Shown here in pieces: positions 24,354 to 33,034 of a stretch of DNA of 64,000 bases (position 1 is its first letter; every line of letters starts with the position of its first letter). Where the stretch lies: positions 62,001 through 126,000 of the forward strand of contig JADPRS010000004.1 of the NCBI GenBank assembly GCA_015686845.1, read 5' to 3'. Position numbers and translations under genes: made by a program. The notes under the pieces are model-generated. The model searched no databases, was not told the origin of the DNA, and saw only the letters and a list, made by a program, of their open reading frames with translations. This DNA comes from Lutibacter sp. B2. Its GTDB lineage: Bacteria > Bacillota > Clostridia > Peptostreptococcales > Thermotaleaceae.

Positions 24354-25538
24354 GTGAAAAAAAATCTTTTGTACAAAATGATATTAAAAATTTTCATTCC
24401 TATATTTATATTTGTCTGTGCTTTAGGGGGTGCTGTTGATCTTACTTATGCAGCTAAAACAGGAGAATCGTTAAACCTTGTAGCAATAACGATCGATGCC
24501 AATGGGAATGTTTCACAGGAAGGGGACTTGTTTGGGAATAGCTTGTGGTATCCTGGAAAAGAAAACAGGGGAATTCTTAGAATTAAAAATCAATTCAAAA
24601 GAATGGAAATCACAAATCTAGGATTACAGATTATCCTTGAAAAATTTAGAACCCAATATGGGAAAGAGCTTGTACATAACTCATTAGCGAAGAATATGAA
24701 ATTTACTGAATTAAGTGATGATATATTAAAAAATAAAAGCTTTCGTGAATTAGAGTATAAATCTAATGATGAAAAGTTAAATGGACATCCATTAAATGAT
24801 CAGAAGTTCACCATTAATAAAAATGGTTCTGTAGATTTAAAATATACGTTGCTTATGGATGAAGAATCGGGAAATGAACTTCAAGCATTAACTGCAAAGG
24901 TGTTGTTGTTAATAAATGCTAGTGAGGATACTACAACTGACCCTATCCCTAAGCCTGATCCACCATCACATCATCACCATAATGACAGTGTAACAGATAT
25001 AGAAGGACATTGGGCTCATGACTGTATACAAACATTATTAGAACATGGAATCATTCATGGATATCCGGATAAAACCATAAGACCTGAAAGTAATATTACT
25101 CGAGCTGAATCAGCTGTACTCATTGGAAATGCACTAAACATAAAACCAAAAAATAACGTATTCTCAGGATACAAAGATAAGCTGCCTAAATGGGCAAGAG
25201 GACATATTATAGCAGTTTCTGATGCTAAAATCTTTAGTGGATATCTAGATGAGACCTTTAAATCCACTAGGAAGATCACAAGAGAAGAAATGCTAATCGT
25301 TCTAGTAAGAGGTTTTAAGAAAAAATTAGGAGCAGATGTAGAAATCGTATTTGTAGACAAAGCAGATGTTTCTGACTGGGCTGTAGAGTATGTAAAAATT
25401 GGCGCTAGCAAAAAAATTATTGTTGGATATCCAGATGGTACATTTAAGCCTCAAAATAAGATCACAAGAGCAGAAGCCTTTACGATCATTTGTAAGTTGT
25501 TAGGTTATCATCCACAGCATGGAAATGAAATCGAATAG
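24354..25538 (+). CDS. SLH-domain protein with TasA-like N-terminal region
   Basis: 394 residues from a GTG after TTGGAGGTGAAG. A signal peptide ends near TYAAKTGE. The segment about 35-200 is beta-rich and contains LWYPGKENRGILRIKNQF, resembling the PG-x-x-x-x-x-x-x-IKN strand of TasA/camelysin folds. A Pro/His linker (PKPDPPSHHHHND) leads to three SLH repeats at about 218-390, with TDIEGHWAHDCIQTLLEHGI, then GYPDKTIRPESNITRAE and a third repeat with DGTFKPQNKITRAEAF. SLH repeats bind pyruvylated wall polymer, so this is a plausible cell-wall anchor for the fibre. Confidence 0.87.
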   Translation: MKKNLLYKMILKIFIPIFIFVCALGGAVDLTYAAKTGESLNLVAITIDANGNVSQEGDLFGNSLWYPGKENRGILRIKNQFKRMEITNLGLQIILEKFRTQYGKELVHNSLAKNMKFTELSDDILKNKSFRELEYKSNDEKLNGHPLNDQKFTINKNGSVDLKYTLLMDEESGNELQALTAKVLLLINASEDTTTDPIPKPDPPSHHHHNDSVTDIEGHWAHDCIQTLLEHGIIHGYPDKTIRPESNITRAESAVLIGNALNIKPKNNVFSGYKDKLPKWARGHIIAVSDAKIFSGYLDETFKSTRKITREEMLIVLVRGFKKKLGADVEIVFVDKADVSDWAVEYVKIGASKKIIVGYPDGTFKPQNKITRAEAFTIICKLLGYHPQHGNEIE

Positions 25539-25546
25539 AGAAATAG

Positions 25547-25578
25547 AAATGGGCGAGAAATTATCTCGTCCATTTTTG
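25547..25578 (+). terminator. Terminator of the matrix locus
   Basis: A 12-bp stem (AAATGGGCGAGA / TCTCGTCCATTT, one wobble) followed by TTG. Confidence 0.85.
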
Positions 25579-25657
25579 TGATAGGATAAAAAATTCTGCA
25601 TACAGAATACTAAAAAGGTGGTAAAATAGATACAAAGAAATACAAGGAGTGAAGACT

Positions 25658-26518
25658 GTGGAGGAGATAAAAGTAAAAGGAATGGCCAAAATCAACATTT
25701 CATTAGATGCGCTAAGAAAAAGAGAAGATGGCTATCATGAAGTAAAAATGATTATGCAACAAGTAGATTTATTTGATGAAATACATTTAAAAAAAATAGA
25801 AAAAGGTATTATAATAGAAACTAATTGTGAGTTCATACCTACAGATGAAAGTAATATTGCTTATAAAGCAGCAGAATTAATGATGAAAAAGTATAATATC
25901 CAAGAAGGGATATATATATATATAAATAAGAAGATACCTGTAGGCGCAGGGCTTGCTGGTGGAAGTACAGATGCTGCGGCAGTTCTAAAAGGATTAAATG
26001 AGTTATTTGGTATTGGTGCTTCTGAAAAAGAACTTATGGAGATGGGTACGAATATAGGAGCGGATGTACCTTTTTGCATAGTAGGAGGTGCAGCTTTAGC
26101 CGAAGGTATTGGCGAAAAACTAACGCCAATAAAAGGTATTGATCAATGGGTTATATTATGCAAACCTAATATAAGCGTATCTACAGCGACGGTATATAAA
26201 AAATTAGATGTAAGTAAAATAAAAAATCATCCAAAAACAGATAAACTTTTAAAAGCCATAGAAAATAATGATATACAAACAGTAGCCCTTAATTTATGCA
26301 ATGTATTAGAAACAGTTACTGAAAATATGCATCCAGTTGTGAAAGATATAAAAAGAAGAATGTTAGAATATAATGCCATGGGTTCTCTTATGAGTGGCAG
26401 TGGACCCACTGTGTTTGGATTATACAAGGATTATGGAAAAGCGAAGAGTGCTTATGATAATTTAAGCAAGATCTATCAACAGGTATACTTAGTGAAAAGT
26501 TGTATGGGAGATGAGTAA
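25658..26518 (+). CDS. ispE: 4-diphosphocytidyl-2-C-methyl-D-erythritol kinase
   Basis: An ATP-dependent kinase of the MEP isoprenoid pathway. The start is the GTG 8 bases after AAGGAG, giving 286 residues, normal for the family. The GHMP-kinase marks are GMAKINISLDALRKREDGYH (N-terminus), PVGAGLAGGSTDAAAVL (phosphate-binding loop), GADVPFCIVGG (catalytic Asp region) and SGSGPTVFGL (C-terminal glycine loop). The next gene begins 2 bases after its stop, so it is cotranscribed with the GntR regulator, a common clostridial pairing. Confidence 0.96.
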   Translation: MEEIKVKGMAKINISLDALRKREDGYHEVKMIMQQVDLFDEIHLKKIEKGIIIETNCEFIPTDESNIAYKAAELMMKKYNIQEGIYIYINKKIPVGAGLAGGSTDAAAVLKGLNELFGIGASEKELMEMGTNIGADVPFCIVGGAALAEGIGEKLTPIKGIDQWVILCKPNISVSTATVYKKLDVSKIKNHPKTDKLLKAIENNDIQTVALNLCNVLETVTENMHPVVKDIKRRMLEYNAMGSLMSGSGPTVFGLYKDYGKAKSAYDNLSKIYQQVYLVKSCMGDE

Positions 26519-26519
26519 C

Positions 26520-27209
26520 ATGACGAATAATGGTTTGCAAGGATTAACGCTTCAAAATTATCAACCTTTACGAGATGTGGTCTTTGAACATTTAAGAAAT
26601 TCTATTTTAAATGGAGAATTAAAGCCTGGCGAGAGATTGATGGAAGTACAATTAGCACAACAATTAGGAGTAAGTAGAACCCCAGTAAGAGAGGCCATTC
26701 GTAAATTGGAATTAGAAGGTCTTATTGTTATGATCGCTAGAAAGGGTGCCTATGTTGCGGATCTATCTGTAAAAGATATATTAGATGTTATAGAAGTAAG
26801 AAGTGTTTTAGAGGGACTAGCTACTTCTCTTGCAGCTGAGAGAATGACGGATGAGGAAGTAGAAGAGTTAGAACTTATTTCTTACAATTTTAAACGAAGT
26901 TTTGAGAATAAAGATAAAATGGGCATGATTGAAAAAGATATGGAATTCCATGATGCTATATTACGTGCATCAAGAAACCCTAAATTACTACAAATGACTC
27001 AAGGGTTACAAGAACAGGTACAAAGATTTAGAATAACTTATTTTTCAGAGTATAATCAATCGAAAAATTTACTAAAGGAACACCAAGATATTTTAAATGC
27101 CATTGTAAATCGAGATGTAGTTAAGTCACAAAAAGTAGCACAATATCATGTTGAACAAATTGGAAGTAGCTTTATGAAGTGTGCGGATAGTAAGAAAAGT
27201 AAAAATTGA
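26520..27209 (+). CDS. GntR family regulator with FCD domain
   Basis: 229 residues. The winged helix-turn-helix at about 10-75 has VFEHLRNSILNGELKPGERL, then LAQQLGVSRTPVREAIRKLE. A helical FCD ligand domain follows (about 85-220), with EVRSVLEGLATSLAA, then EFHDAILRASRNPKL and YHVEQI, including the Asp/His residues that usually bind a metal. The ATG at 26520 is chosen because GGGAG lies 9 bases upstream; the ATG at 26511 touches it. The ligand and targets are unknown, and the ispE coupling does not by itself show regulation of isoprenoids. Confidence 0.9.
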   Translation: MTNNGLQGLTLQNYQPLRDVVFEHLRNSILNGELKPGERLMEVQLAQQLGVSRTPVREAIRKLELEGLIVMIARKGAYVADLSVKDILDVIEVRSVLEGLATSLAAERMTDEEVEELELISYNFKRSFENKDKMGMIEKDMEFHDAILRASRNPKLLQMTQGLQEQVQRFRITYFSEYNQSKNLLKEHQDILNAIVNRDVVKSQKVAQYHVEQIGSSFMKCADSKKSKN

Positions 27210-27240
27210 TTTAGATAGAGTATGATTAATAGGAGCTATA

Positions 27241-27280
27241 TACAAAAAAGGAACAGTAAAAAACTGTTCCTTTTTTGTAT
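27241..27280 (+). terminator. Terminator after the GntR gene
   Basis: A perfect 17-bp stem (27241-27257 with 27263-27279) around AAAAA, symmetric with A- and T-runs. It can act in both directions. Confidence 0.9.
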
Positions 27281-27338
27281 ATAGTTTTCTTTATATGTAA
27301 ATATTATGTAGTACATGGATTGGAAAGAAGGTGGGTTT

Positions 27339-27554
27339 GTGAAATGGTGGATGTTTTTTTATGAAGAACTAAAAGGATTTTATAATGGATATACGTTCTT
27401 ACTAGTTTTGTGTATTGGACTGTTTATTTTATTTGTCGATAGACCGAATTTAATGAAAAAAAGATTAAAAAGAGAAGCAAACATATGTAAATGGACAGGG
27501 CGTACTTATATTTTTCTAGGAATAATTGCGTATATCGTTGTGAAGATATTTTAA
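27339..27554 (+). CDS. Small two-helix membrane protein (CLC_0170-like)
   Basis: 71 residues from the GTG just after GAAGGTGGG; the frame also opens at an ATG at 27315. Two membrane segments are evident, YTFLLVLCIGLFILFV and YIFLGIIAYIVVKIF, separated by a basic loop (MKKRLKREANICKW). It resembles the small clostridial family annotated as CLC_0170, often next to germination genes. It sits 16 bases ahead of the GerA-family gene, so coexpression in the forespore is likely. Function unknown. Confidence 0.7.
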   Translation: MKWWMFFYEELKGFYNGYTFLLVLCIGLFILFVDRPNLMKKRLKREANICKWTGRTYIFLGIIAYIVVKIF

Positions 27555-27570
27555 CATCAGGAGGTATGCT

Positions 27571-29136
27571 ATGAATTTTTTTGAAGAATTATTTGAAAAT
27601 AAGGAAGAACCACTTAAAAAGATAGAAGTAGAAAAAGATTACAAGAAAAATTTAGAAATTATAAAAGAATATATTGGTGGCAGTAAAGATGTGATTTTTC
27701 GAGAATTTACAATAGGGAATGAAAAAATAAAGTGTGGTGCTATTTATACGGAAGGACTAGCAAATCAAGACTTAGTAAGTGAACATATATTAAAAAATCT
27801 TATGCTTTTATCACGAATGGCAGAGATAAAAACACATACGATTAAACAAAAAATATATGAGTTATTAAAAAACATGACTATTTCCGCAACGGATATTTCT
27901 GAAATAGAGGATATTAATAAAGCAATAGATGCTATTTTATCAGGAGATACAGTTCTGATTTTGGAGAATCACGATAAAGTATTAGTGGTTGCTTCAAAAG
28001 GCTGGCCTATGAGAGGGGTAGGAGAGCCTAGTACAGAAACTGTAGTTCGCGGTCCTAGAGATGGATTTACAGAGACAATGCGAGTAAATACGGCATTGGT
28101 AAGGCGACGAATTCGTGATCCGAAATTTAAAGTAAAACAAATGCAAGTAGGACGAAGGTCTAAAACAGATATAGCCATCATGTTCATAGAAGAGACAGTA
28201 AACAAAGATGTACTCGAGATGGTAAAAGAGAGACTGGACAAAATTGACATTGATGTGATTTTAGAAAGTGGGTATATAGAACAATTGATAGAGGATAACT
28301 GGAAATCACCTTTTCCACAAATACAGCATACGCAAAGACCAGATGTAGTAGCTGCTGCTATTTATGAAGGGCGTGTAGCCATTGTTGTAGATAATACGCC
28401 ATTTGTACTATTAGCACCGTCAACTGCTGTAACCTTCTTGCAATCGCCAGAAGATTATAATGAAAGATTTTTTATTGGTTCAGCAATTAGAATATTAAGA
28501 GTTATATCTATAATAATGGCACTATTCATGCCGGGTCTATATATTGCTATTACTTCCTATCATCCAGGAATGCTACCTACGGATTTAGCTTTATATATTG
28601 CAGGAAGTAGAATGAATGTACCTTTTCCAGCATTTATAGAAGCCTTCATTATGGAAGCTGCCCTTGAATTATTGAGGGAGGCAGGAATAAGGCTACCAGG
28701 AGCAATTGGTGCTACCATTGGTATCGTTGGAGGTCTTGTACTTGGACAGGCAGCTGTAGAAGCAGGTATTGTAAGTCCTCTTATGGTAATTATTGTAGCA
28801 TTAACAGCCATCGCAGGTTATTCTGCACCAAATTATAGTTTTGCTATATCTTTTCGATTATTACGGTTTATGCTGATGGCTTTGGCAGGATTTCTTGGAT
28901 TGTATGGGATTATATTAGGATCTATTATAATCCTTACCCATTTATGTACATTAAAGAGCTTTGGCGTACCTTATTTAAGTCCTATTGTAGCTGGGGAGAT
29001 GACACTTAAAGATTTCAAGGATGTTTTTGTGAGGGCACCTATTCATATGATGAAGACCAGACCTCAGTTTTTACATAGAAGTGATAGTACTAGGTTAAAG
29101 GAAATGAGAAGAGGTGACCGTCATGGGGAGAAATAA
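27571..29136 (+). CDS. GerA family spore germinant receptor subunit A
   Basis: 521 residues, full length. The N-terminal soluble domain (about 1-240) contains SKGWPMRGVGEPSTETVVRG, then RDGFTETMRVNTALVRRRIR, the family hallmark. About five membrane helices follow, with PGLYIAITSYHPGMLPTDLA and RLPGAIGATIGIVGGLVLGQ. With subunits B and C it forms the inner-membrane receptor that senses germinants in the dormant spore. The three genes overlap or abut in the order A-B-C. The germinant is not predictable from sequence; in amino-acid fermenters amino acids are likely. Confidence 0.96.
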   Translation: MNFFEELFENKEEPLKKIEVEKDYKKNLEIIKEYIGGSKDVIFREFTIGNEKIKCGAIYTEGLANQDLVSEHILKNLMLLSRMAEIKTHTIKQKIYELLKNMTISATDISEIEDINKAIDAILSGDTVLILENHDKVLVVASKGWPMRGVGEPSTETVVRGPRDGFTETMRVNTALVRRRIRDPKFKVKQMQVGRRSKTDIAIMFIEETVNKDVLEMVKERLDKIDIDVILESGYIEQLIEDNWKSPFPQIQHTQRPDVVAAAIYEGRVAIVVDNTPFVLLAPSTAVTFLQSPEDYNERFFIGSAIRILRVISIIMALFMPGLYIAITSYHPGMLPTDLALYIAGSRMNVPFPAFIEAFIMEAALELLREAGIRLPGAIGATIGIVGGLVLGQAAVEAGIVSPLMVIIVALTAIAGYSAPNYSFAISFRLLRFMLMALAGFLGLYGIILGSIIILTHLCTLKSFGVPYLSPIVAGEMTLKDFKDVFVRAPIHMMKTRPQFLHRSDSTRLKEMRRGDRHGEK

Positions 29137-30223
29137 TGATAGGATTTCTAGTGTACAATTAGCGATGATTCTTTCTGTTTCCATTATTGGGGTAGGAATT
29201 CTATCCCTTCCTAGAAGTGTTGCTGAAGCAGCAGGGCCTGATGCATGGATATTGGTTTTAATGGGCACATTGATGATCCTTATTATCGCATTGGTCATTT
29301 CGAAAATAGTGACAAAATTTCAACAAAAAACAATGATTGAATTTAGTGAGATTATTGTCGGAAAACCTATAGGAATACTTATTACGATTGGATTTTCTAT
29401 ATACGGAATAATTTTTGCAGCTGTAGAAGCAAGGCTTTGTGCAGAAGTAATAAAGGAATACCTGTTATTTAATACACCAACGGAAGTGATTATGGTTACG
29501 TTGCTCCTTGTTTCTGTTTATTTAGTTAGGAGTGGGATAGAACCAATTGCAAGAATGGCTCAAATTATTTTTCCGATTGTTACAATCATTGCTATTTTGC
29601 TTATAATACCCGTTCTCCCGGAAATTGATTGGACGCATTTTTTACCTGTGTTAAAGACCCCTATACTGAAACTTATAAAATCACTTCCAGTAGTAATATT
29701 AAGTTTTATTGGGATCGAATTAGCCTTAGTATTTTCAACATTTGTGATAGATACGAAAAACATAAAAAAGAATATGTATATAACAGTAGGTTTGGTAGCT
29801 ATGGTATATTTTTTTATTGTGTCTATTACCATTGCAAGATTTGGAATTCAAGAAACAATCCATATTACATGGCCTACCCTTGAACTTTTTAAAACGGTAG
29901 ATATACCAGGTGCTTTTGTTGAAAATATTGAAATATTTGTAATAGCCATCTGGATTCTTTCTGTATTTATGACCTTAGTATCATGGTATTTTAGTGCTAG
30001 TTTAACAATAAGCTGGGTTTTAAAGGTAAAGGAACAAAAGTATTTTGTTCTACCCTTGATTCCTATCATATATTACTTAGCATTGCTGCCAGATAACTTA
30101 GCTCAGGCTATGGATTATGTAGATCGATTTGTAAATTATTTTGGTATTTTTTATATGATTGTATTGCCCATCGTTCTCCTTGGTATAAGTGCTATTAGAA
30201 AAGGAGGGAGAAAAGGTGCGTAA
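29123..30223 (+). CDS. GerB family spore germinant receptor subunit B
   Basis: 366 residues from the ATG after GAGGTGA; an in-frame GTG at 29114 overlaps that site. It is a polytopic protein of about ten helices related to amino-acid/polyamine permeases, with ISSVQLAMILSVSIIGVGIL and SLPRSVAEAAGPDAW at the start. It is the likely germinant-binding subunit by family knowledge. It overlaps the A gene by 14 bases and the C gene by 8 bases. Confidence 0.95.
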   Translation: MGRNNDRISSVQLAMILSVSIIGVGILSLPRSVAEAAGPDAWILVLMGTLMILIIALVISKIVTKFQQKTMIEFSEIIVGKPIGILITIGFSIYGIIFAAVEARLCAEVIKEYLLFNTPTEVIMVTLLLVSVYLVRSGIEPIARMAQIIFPIVTIIAILLIIPVLPEIDWTHFLPVLKTPILKLIKSLPVVILSFIGIELALVFSTFVIDTKNIKKNMYITVGLVAMVYFFIVSITIARFGIQETIHITWPTLELFKTVDIPGAFVENIEIFVIAIWILSVFMTLVSWYFSASLTISWVLKVKEQKYFVLPLIPIIYYLALLPDNLAQAMDYVDRFVNYFGIFYMIVLPIVLLGISAIRKGGRKGA

Positions 30224-31355
30224 ACTAAAATTGTTGATCATATCTGTTATGAGTATTGTCATTATTACAGGTTGTTGGGACAAGGTTGAGATTGATAAGA
30301 GAGCTTTTGTTGCATTGATAGGAATAGACAAATTTGAAAATAATGCAGATCAAAAAAAGGATAAAAAAAATAGATATACAGTTACGATTGCATATCCTAA
30401 TACAGGCGTAATTGCAGGAAAAGGACAAGGAGAACCTAAATTTATTTATACTTCTACAGGAGAAAATTTTTCGGATATCATAAATGGTTTAAACACGAGA
30501 TTGGGAAAGACAACCTTCTTTAGGCATACGAAAGCAATTATTCTAGGAGAAAAGTTAGCGAAGGATGAAAAGCTATTTCGCGAAGTGCTGGATGTAATAG
30601 AGAGAAGTCCTGAGTTAGGAAGAAAGATTCATTTAATAATTGCAAAAGGGGAGGCTAAAGAAATTTTAGATACTTCAACAAAGGATGAGACCGTTTTGGG
30701 ATTGTTTATTAGGGAGTTGATGGAACAGACAAGAAAAACACCAAGAATTGCAGACGCAGATTTAGGGTATATATTGAGAAGTTTGCATGAAAGTCATACA
30801 GCAATTACACCCAAGATTGTATCATCAAAGGATGAATTTAAGATTGCAGGAGCTGCTGTTTTAAAGGATTTTAAAATGATTGGATGGTTAGGAGAATTAG
30901 AAACAAAAGATTTAATGTTTATGCAGGATAAGATTAAGAGTAGTGAGATGAATGTAGTAAAAGATGATATTATCATTGCCCTGAGAATAACAGATGTAAG
31001 TACTAAGATGAGGGTTTATGAAGAAGAGGGAGAAATAGTCACGCATTTTGATGTTGATGGAGAAGCAAATATACAGCAACATTTATTTGAGGTTAGAGAT
31101 CAACCCCTTGATCATGAATATCTTGAAAAAATAGGTAATTTGGCAGCCGGAAACATAAAAGAGGAAATAAAAACCACTTATAAAAAAATTCAAGATGATT
31201 ATCAAGCTGATTTAGTACAAGCAGGAGAAAGTCTTAGAAAGCATGAGCCAGATACTTGGGATAAAGTTAAGGAAAATTGGGATGAAATTTTTCCCACAAC
31301 GAAAGTGAAAGTAGATGTAAAGATTAAGGTTAGAAGAGCAGGGGTAACAAAATAA
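30216..31355 (+). CDS. Ger(x)C family germination lipoprotein (receptor subunit C)
   Basis: 379 residues from a GTG 7 bases after AAGGAGGG. A lipoprotein signal ends IVIITGCWDKVEIDKRAF; the Cys followed by W-D-x-x-E-I-D-x-R is the classic GerC start. Three alpha/beta domains follow, with TGENFSDIINGLNTRLGK and FFRHTKAIILGEKLAKD. The protein is lipid-anchored on the outer face of the spore inner membrane and completes the receptor. Confidence 0.95.
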   Translation: MRKLKLLIISVMSIVIITGCWDKVEIDKRAFVALIGIDKFENNADQKKDKKNRYTVTIAYPNTGVIAGKGQGEPKFIYTSTGENFSDIINGLNTRLGKTTFFRHTKAIILGEKLAKDEKLFREVLDVIERSPELGRKIHLIIAKGEAKEILDTSTKDETVLGLFIRELMEQTRKTPRIADADLGYILRSLHESHTAITPKIVSSKDEFKIAGAAVLKDFKMIGWLGELETKDLMFMQDKIKSSEMNVVKDDIIIALRITDVSTKMRVYEEEGEIVTHFDVDGEANIQQHLFEVRDQPLDHEYLEKIGNLAAGNIKEEIKTTYKKIQDDYQADLVQAGESLRKHEPDTWDKVKENWDEIFPTTKVKVDVKIKVRRAGVTK

Positions 31356-31460
31356 AAATTACATAAATTAACAAGGAAAAATATATAAAATACAGTTTAA
31401 AAATTCCCCTATTTGTTAATAATGAAAATATAAAGATATATTAGCAATGGGGGGATAAAA

Positions 31461-32129
31461 ATGAATAGAGTTAAAAAGAAATGTATTATAGGGGTATTGT
31501 TTATCGCACTTATTTCAATGAGTTGTTTATATTTTACTAAGGATGTATATGAAAATCAAAAGAGTTATAAAGATCAGTTAATTCGTTTTCATGTGTTAGC
31601 AAATAGTGATTCACCAAAAGATCAAGCACTAAAACTAAAGGTAAGAGATCGAATTATTAACGAGATGAATCCAAAGTTTGAAGCGTCATCTAGTTTGGAA
31701 GAAAGTAAAGAAATGATCACTGAAAACATACCTGGATTAGAAAAAATTGCAAGAGAGGAGATCATAGGAAATGGGTATGACTATGATGTAAAAATTGCTT
31801 TAGGAGATTTTCCATTTCCAACAAAAAATTATGGAAGTATCACATTGCCTGCAGGAAATTATCAGGCATTGAGAGTTGAGATTGGAGAAGCTGAAGGGGC
31901 GAATTGGTGGTGTGTCCTCTTTCCACCCCTATGTTTTGTAGATATGAAAAATGGGCTAACAGATGAAAGGACAAAACAAGAGATGCAAAATGTACTTACG
32001 AAAGAAGAATTTAATATGATTAATACTGCTAGTAGTGAAGATAAAATGCCAATAAAATTAAAGTTTAAGATTGTAGAAGTATTCGAAGGTATGAAAGAAA
32101 AAATGAATCATGTGGTAGGAATGCAATAA
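31461..32129 (+). CDS. spoIIR: Stage II sporulation protein R
   Basis: A 222-residue secreted signalling protein made in the forespore. It triggers processing of pro-sigma-E in the mother cell through SpoIIGA. A hydrophobic N-terminal segment (about 8-25) is followed by IRFHVLANSDSPKDQALKLK, VRDRIINEM, SITLPAGNYQALRVEIGEAE and GANWWCVLFPPLCFVD, all diagnostic. The ribosome site is GGGGG. A sigma-F promoter is expected in the 105-base gap upstream, but I could not place one. Confidence 0.96.
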   Translation: MNRVKKKCIIGVLFIALISMSCLYFTKDVYENQKSYKDQLIRFHVLANSDSPKDQALKLKVRDRIINEMNPKFEASSSLEESKEMITENIPGLEKIAREEIIGNGYDYDVKIALGDFPFPTKNYGSITLPAGNYQALRVEIGEAEGANWWCVLFPPLCFVDMKNGLTDERTKQEMQNVLTKEEFNMINTASSEDKMPIKLKFKIVEVFEGMKEKMNHVVGMQ

Positions 32130-32143
32130 GGCATATGAAAAAA

Positions 32144-32192
32144 AAACTATGGTTGTTCCTTTAAATGGAAGAATGATCATAGTTTTCTTTAT
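32144..32192 (+). terminator. Terminator of spoIIR
   Basis: AAAACTATG (32144-32152) pairs with CATAGTTTT (32179-32187), with an inner TTCC / GGAA pairing, followed by CTTT. Confidence 0.65.
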
Positions 32193-32306
32193 GTTCAAAA
32201 TAAAAACAAACATAAAAACAGTAATATTTGAAAAAATAAGTACATACAGAAAAACTTTTACAGGAAGTAGACAAAAGATCAAAAGCTTTGAGGAGGGAGG
32301 CATACT

Positions 32307-33017
32307 ATGGAAAAAAGAAGATACTTGGTGATTGTTTCATTTGTATTGGTTCTGCTAGGCTGTTCTATATTAGCAGATAGTGTGTTTAATATAGGATTTG
32401 CAGGAGAGACATTGTATTGGGGTTCTAGTGGAGAAAAGGTGAAAGAACTTCAAACCAAACTTAAGGATTGGGGATATTATGATGGAGCTGTAGACAGCAT
32501 ATATGGAACCGGAACCTTTAATTCTGTGAAAAAGTTTCAAGAAAAGCATGGACTTACGCAAGATGGTGTTGTAGGAAGTGATACTGCTGCAAAATTAGGA
32601 CTTCAATTAGGAAATGGAGCTACTAAAAAAACAGAGTATCAAGCAAGTGGAAAAAATAATTATAGAAATGATGAAATTACACTTATGGCCAAGGCCATAA
32701 CGGGTGAATCTAGAGGAGAACCTTATACAGGACAAGTTGCTGTAGGAGCAGTTATTTTAAATAGAGTAAGACACCCTTCGTTCCCGAACACGATTGCAGG
32801 TGTAATTTATCAACCTGGCGCATTTACAGCAGTAAGTGATGGACAAATAAATATGGCCCCTGCGGACAGTTGTCTAAAAGCAGCCGAAGATTCAATGAAT
32901 GGTTGGGATCCAACTGGTGGATGTAGGTATTATTGGAATCCAGCTACTGCAACAAGTAAATGGATTTGGACTAGAACAGTTCTTAAAAAAATAGGTAAAC
33001 ATTGGTTTGGAAATTAG
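32307..33017 (+). CDS. sleB: Spore cortex-lytic enzyme SleB
   Basis: 236 residues. A signal peptide (about 1-32), then a peptidoglycan-binding domain (about 38-95: WGSSGEKVKELQTKLKDWGY, then AVDSIYGTGTFNSVKKFQ). The C-terminal SleB lytic transglycosylase domain has LMAKAITGESRGEPYTGQVA with the catalytic Glu, then VGAVILNRV and CRYYWNPATATSKWIW. It degrades muramic-lactam-containing cortex at germination. ypeB follows 17 bases downstream, the standard pair. Confidence 0.97.
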   Translation: MEKRRYLVIVSFVLVLLGCSILADSVFNIGFAGETLYWGSSGEKVKELQTKLKDWGYYDGAVDSIYGTGTFNSVKKFQEKHGLTQDGVVGSDTAAKLGLQLGNGATKKTEYQASGKNNYRNDEITLMAKAITGESRGEPYTGQVAVGAVILNRVRHPSFPNTIAGVIYQPGAFTAVSDGQINMAPADSCLKAAEDSMNGWDPTGGCRYYWNPATATSKWIWTRTVLKKIGKHWFGN

Positions 33018-33034
33018 ACAAGGTGGTGATTTAA

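Noticed and set aside
32149-32331. A 60-codon frame between spoIIR and sleB
   Set aside because: It runs through the spoIIR terminator hairpin and overlaps the sleB ribosome site. It has no ribosome site of its own and an implausible composition.
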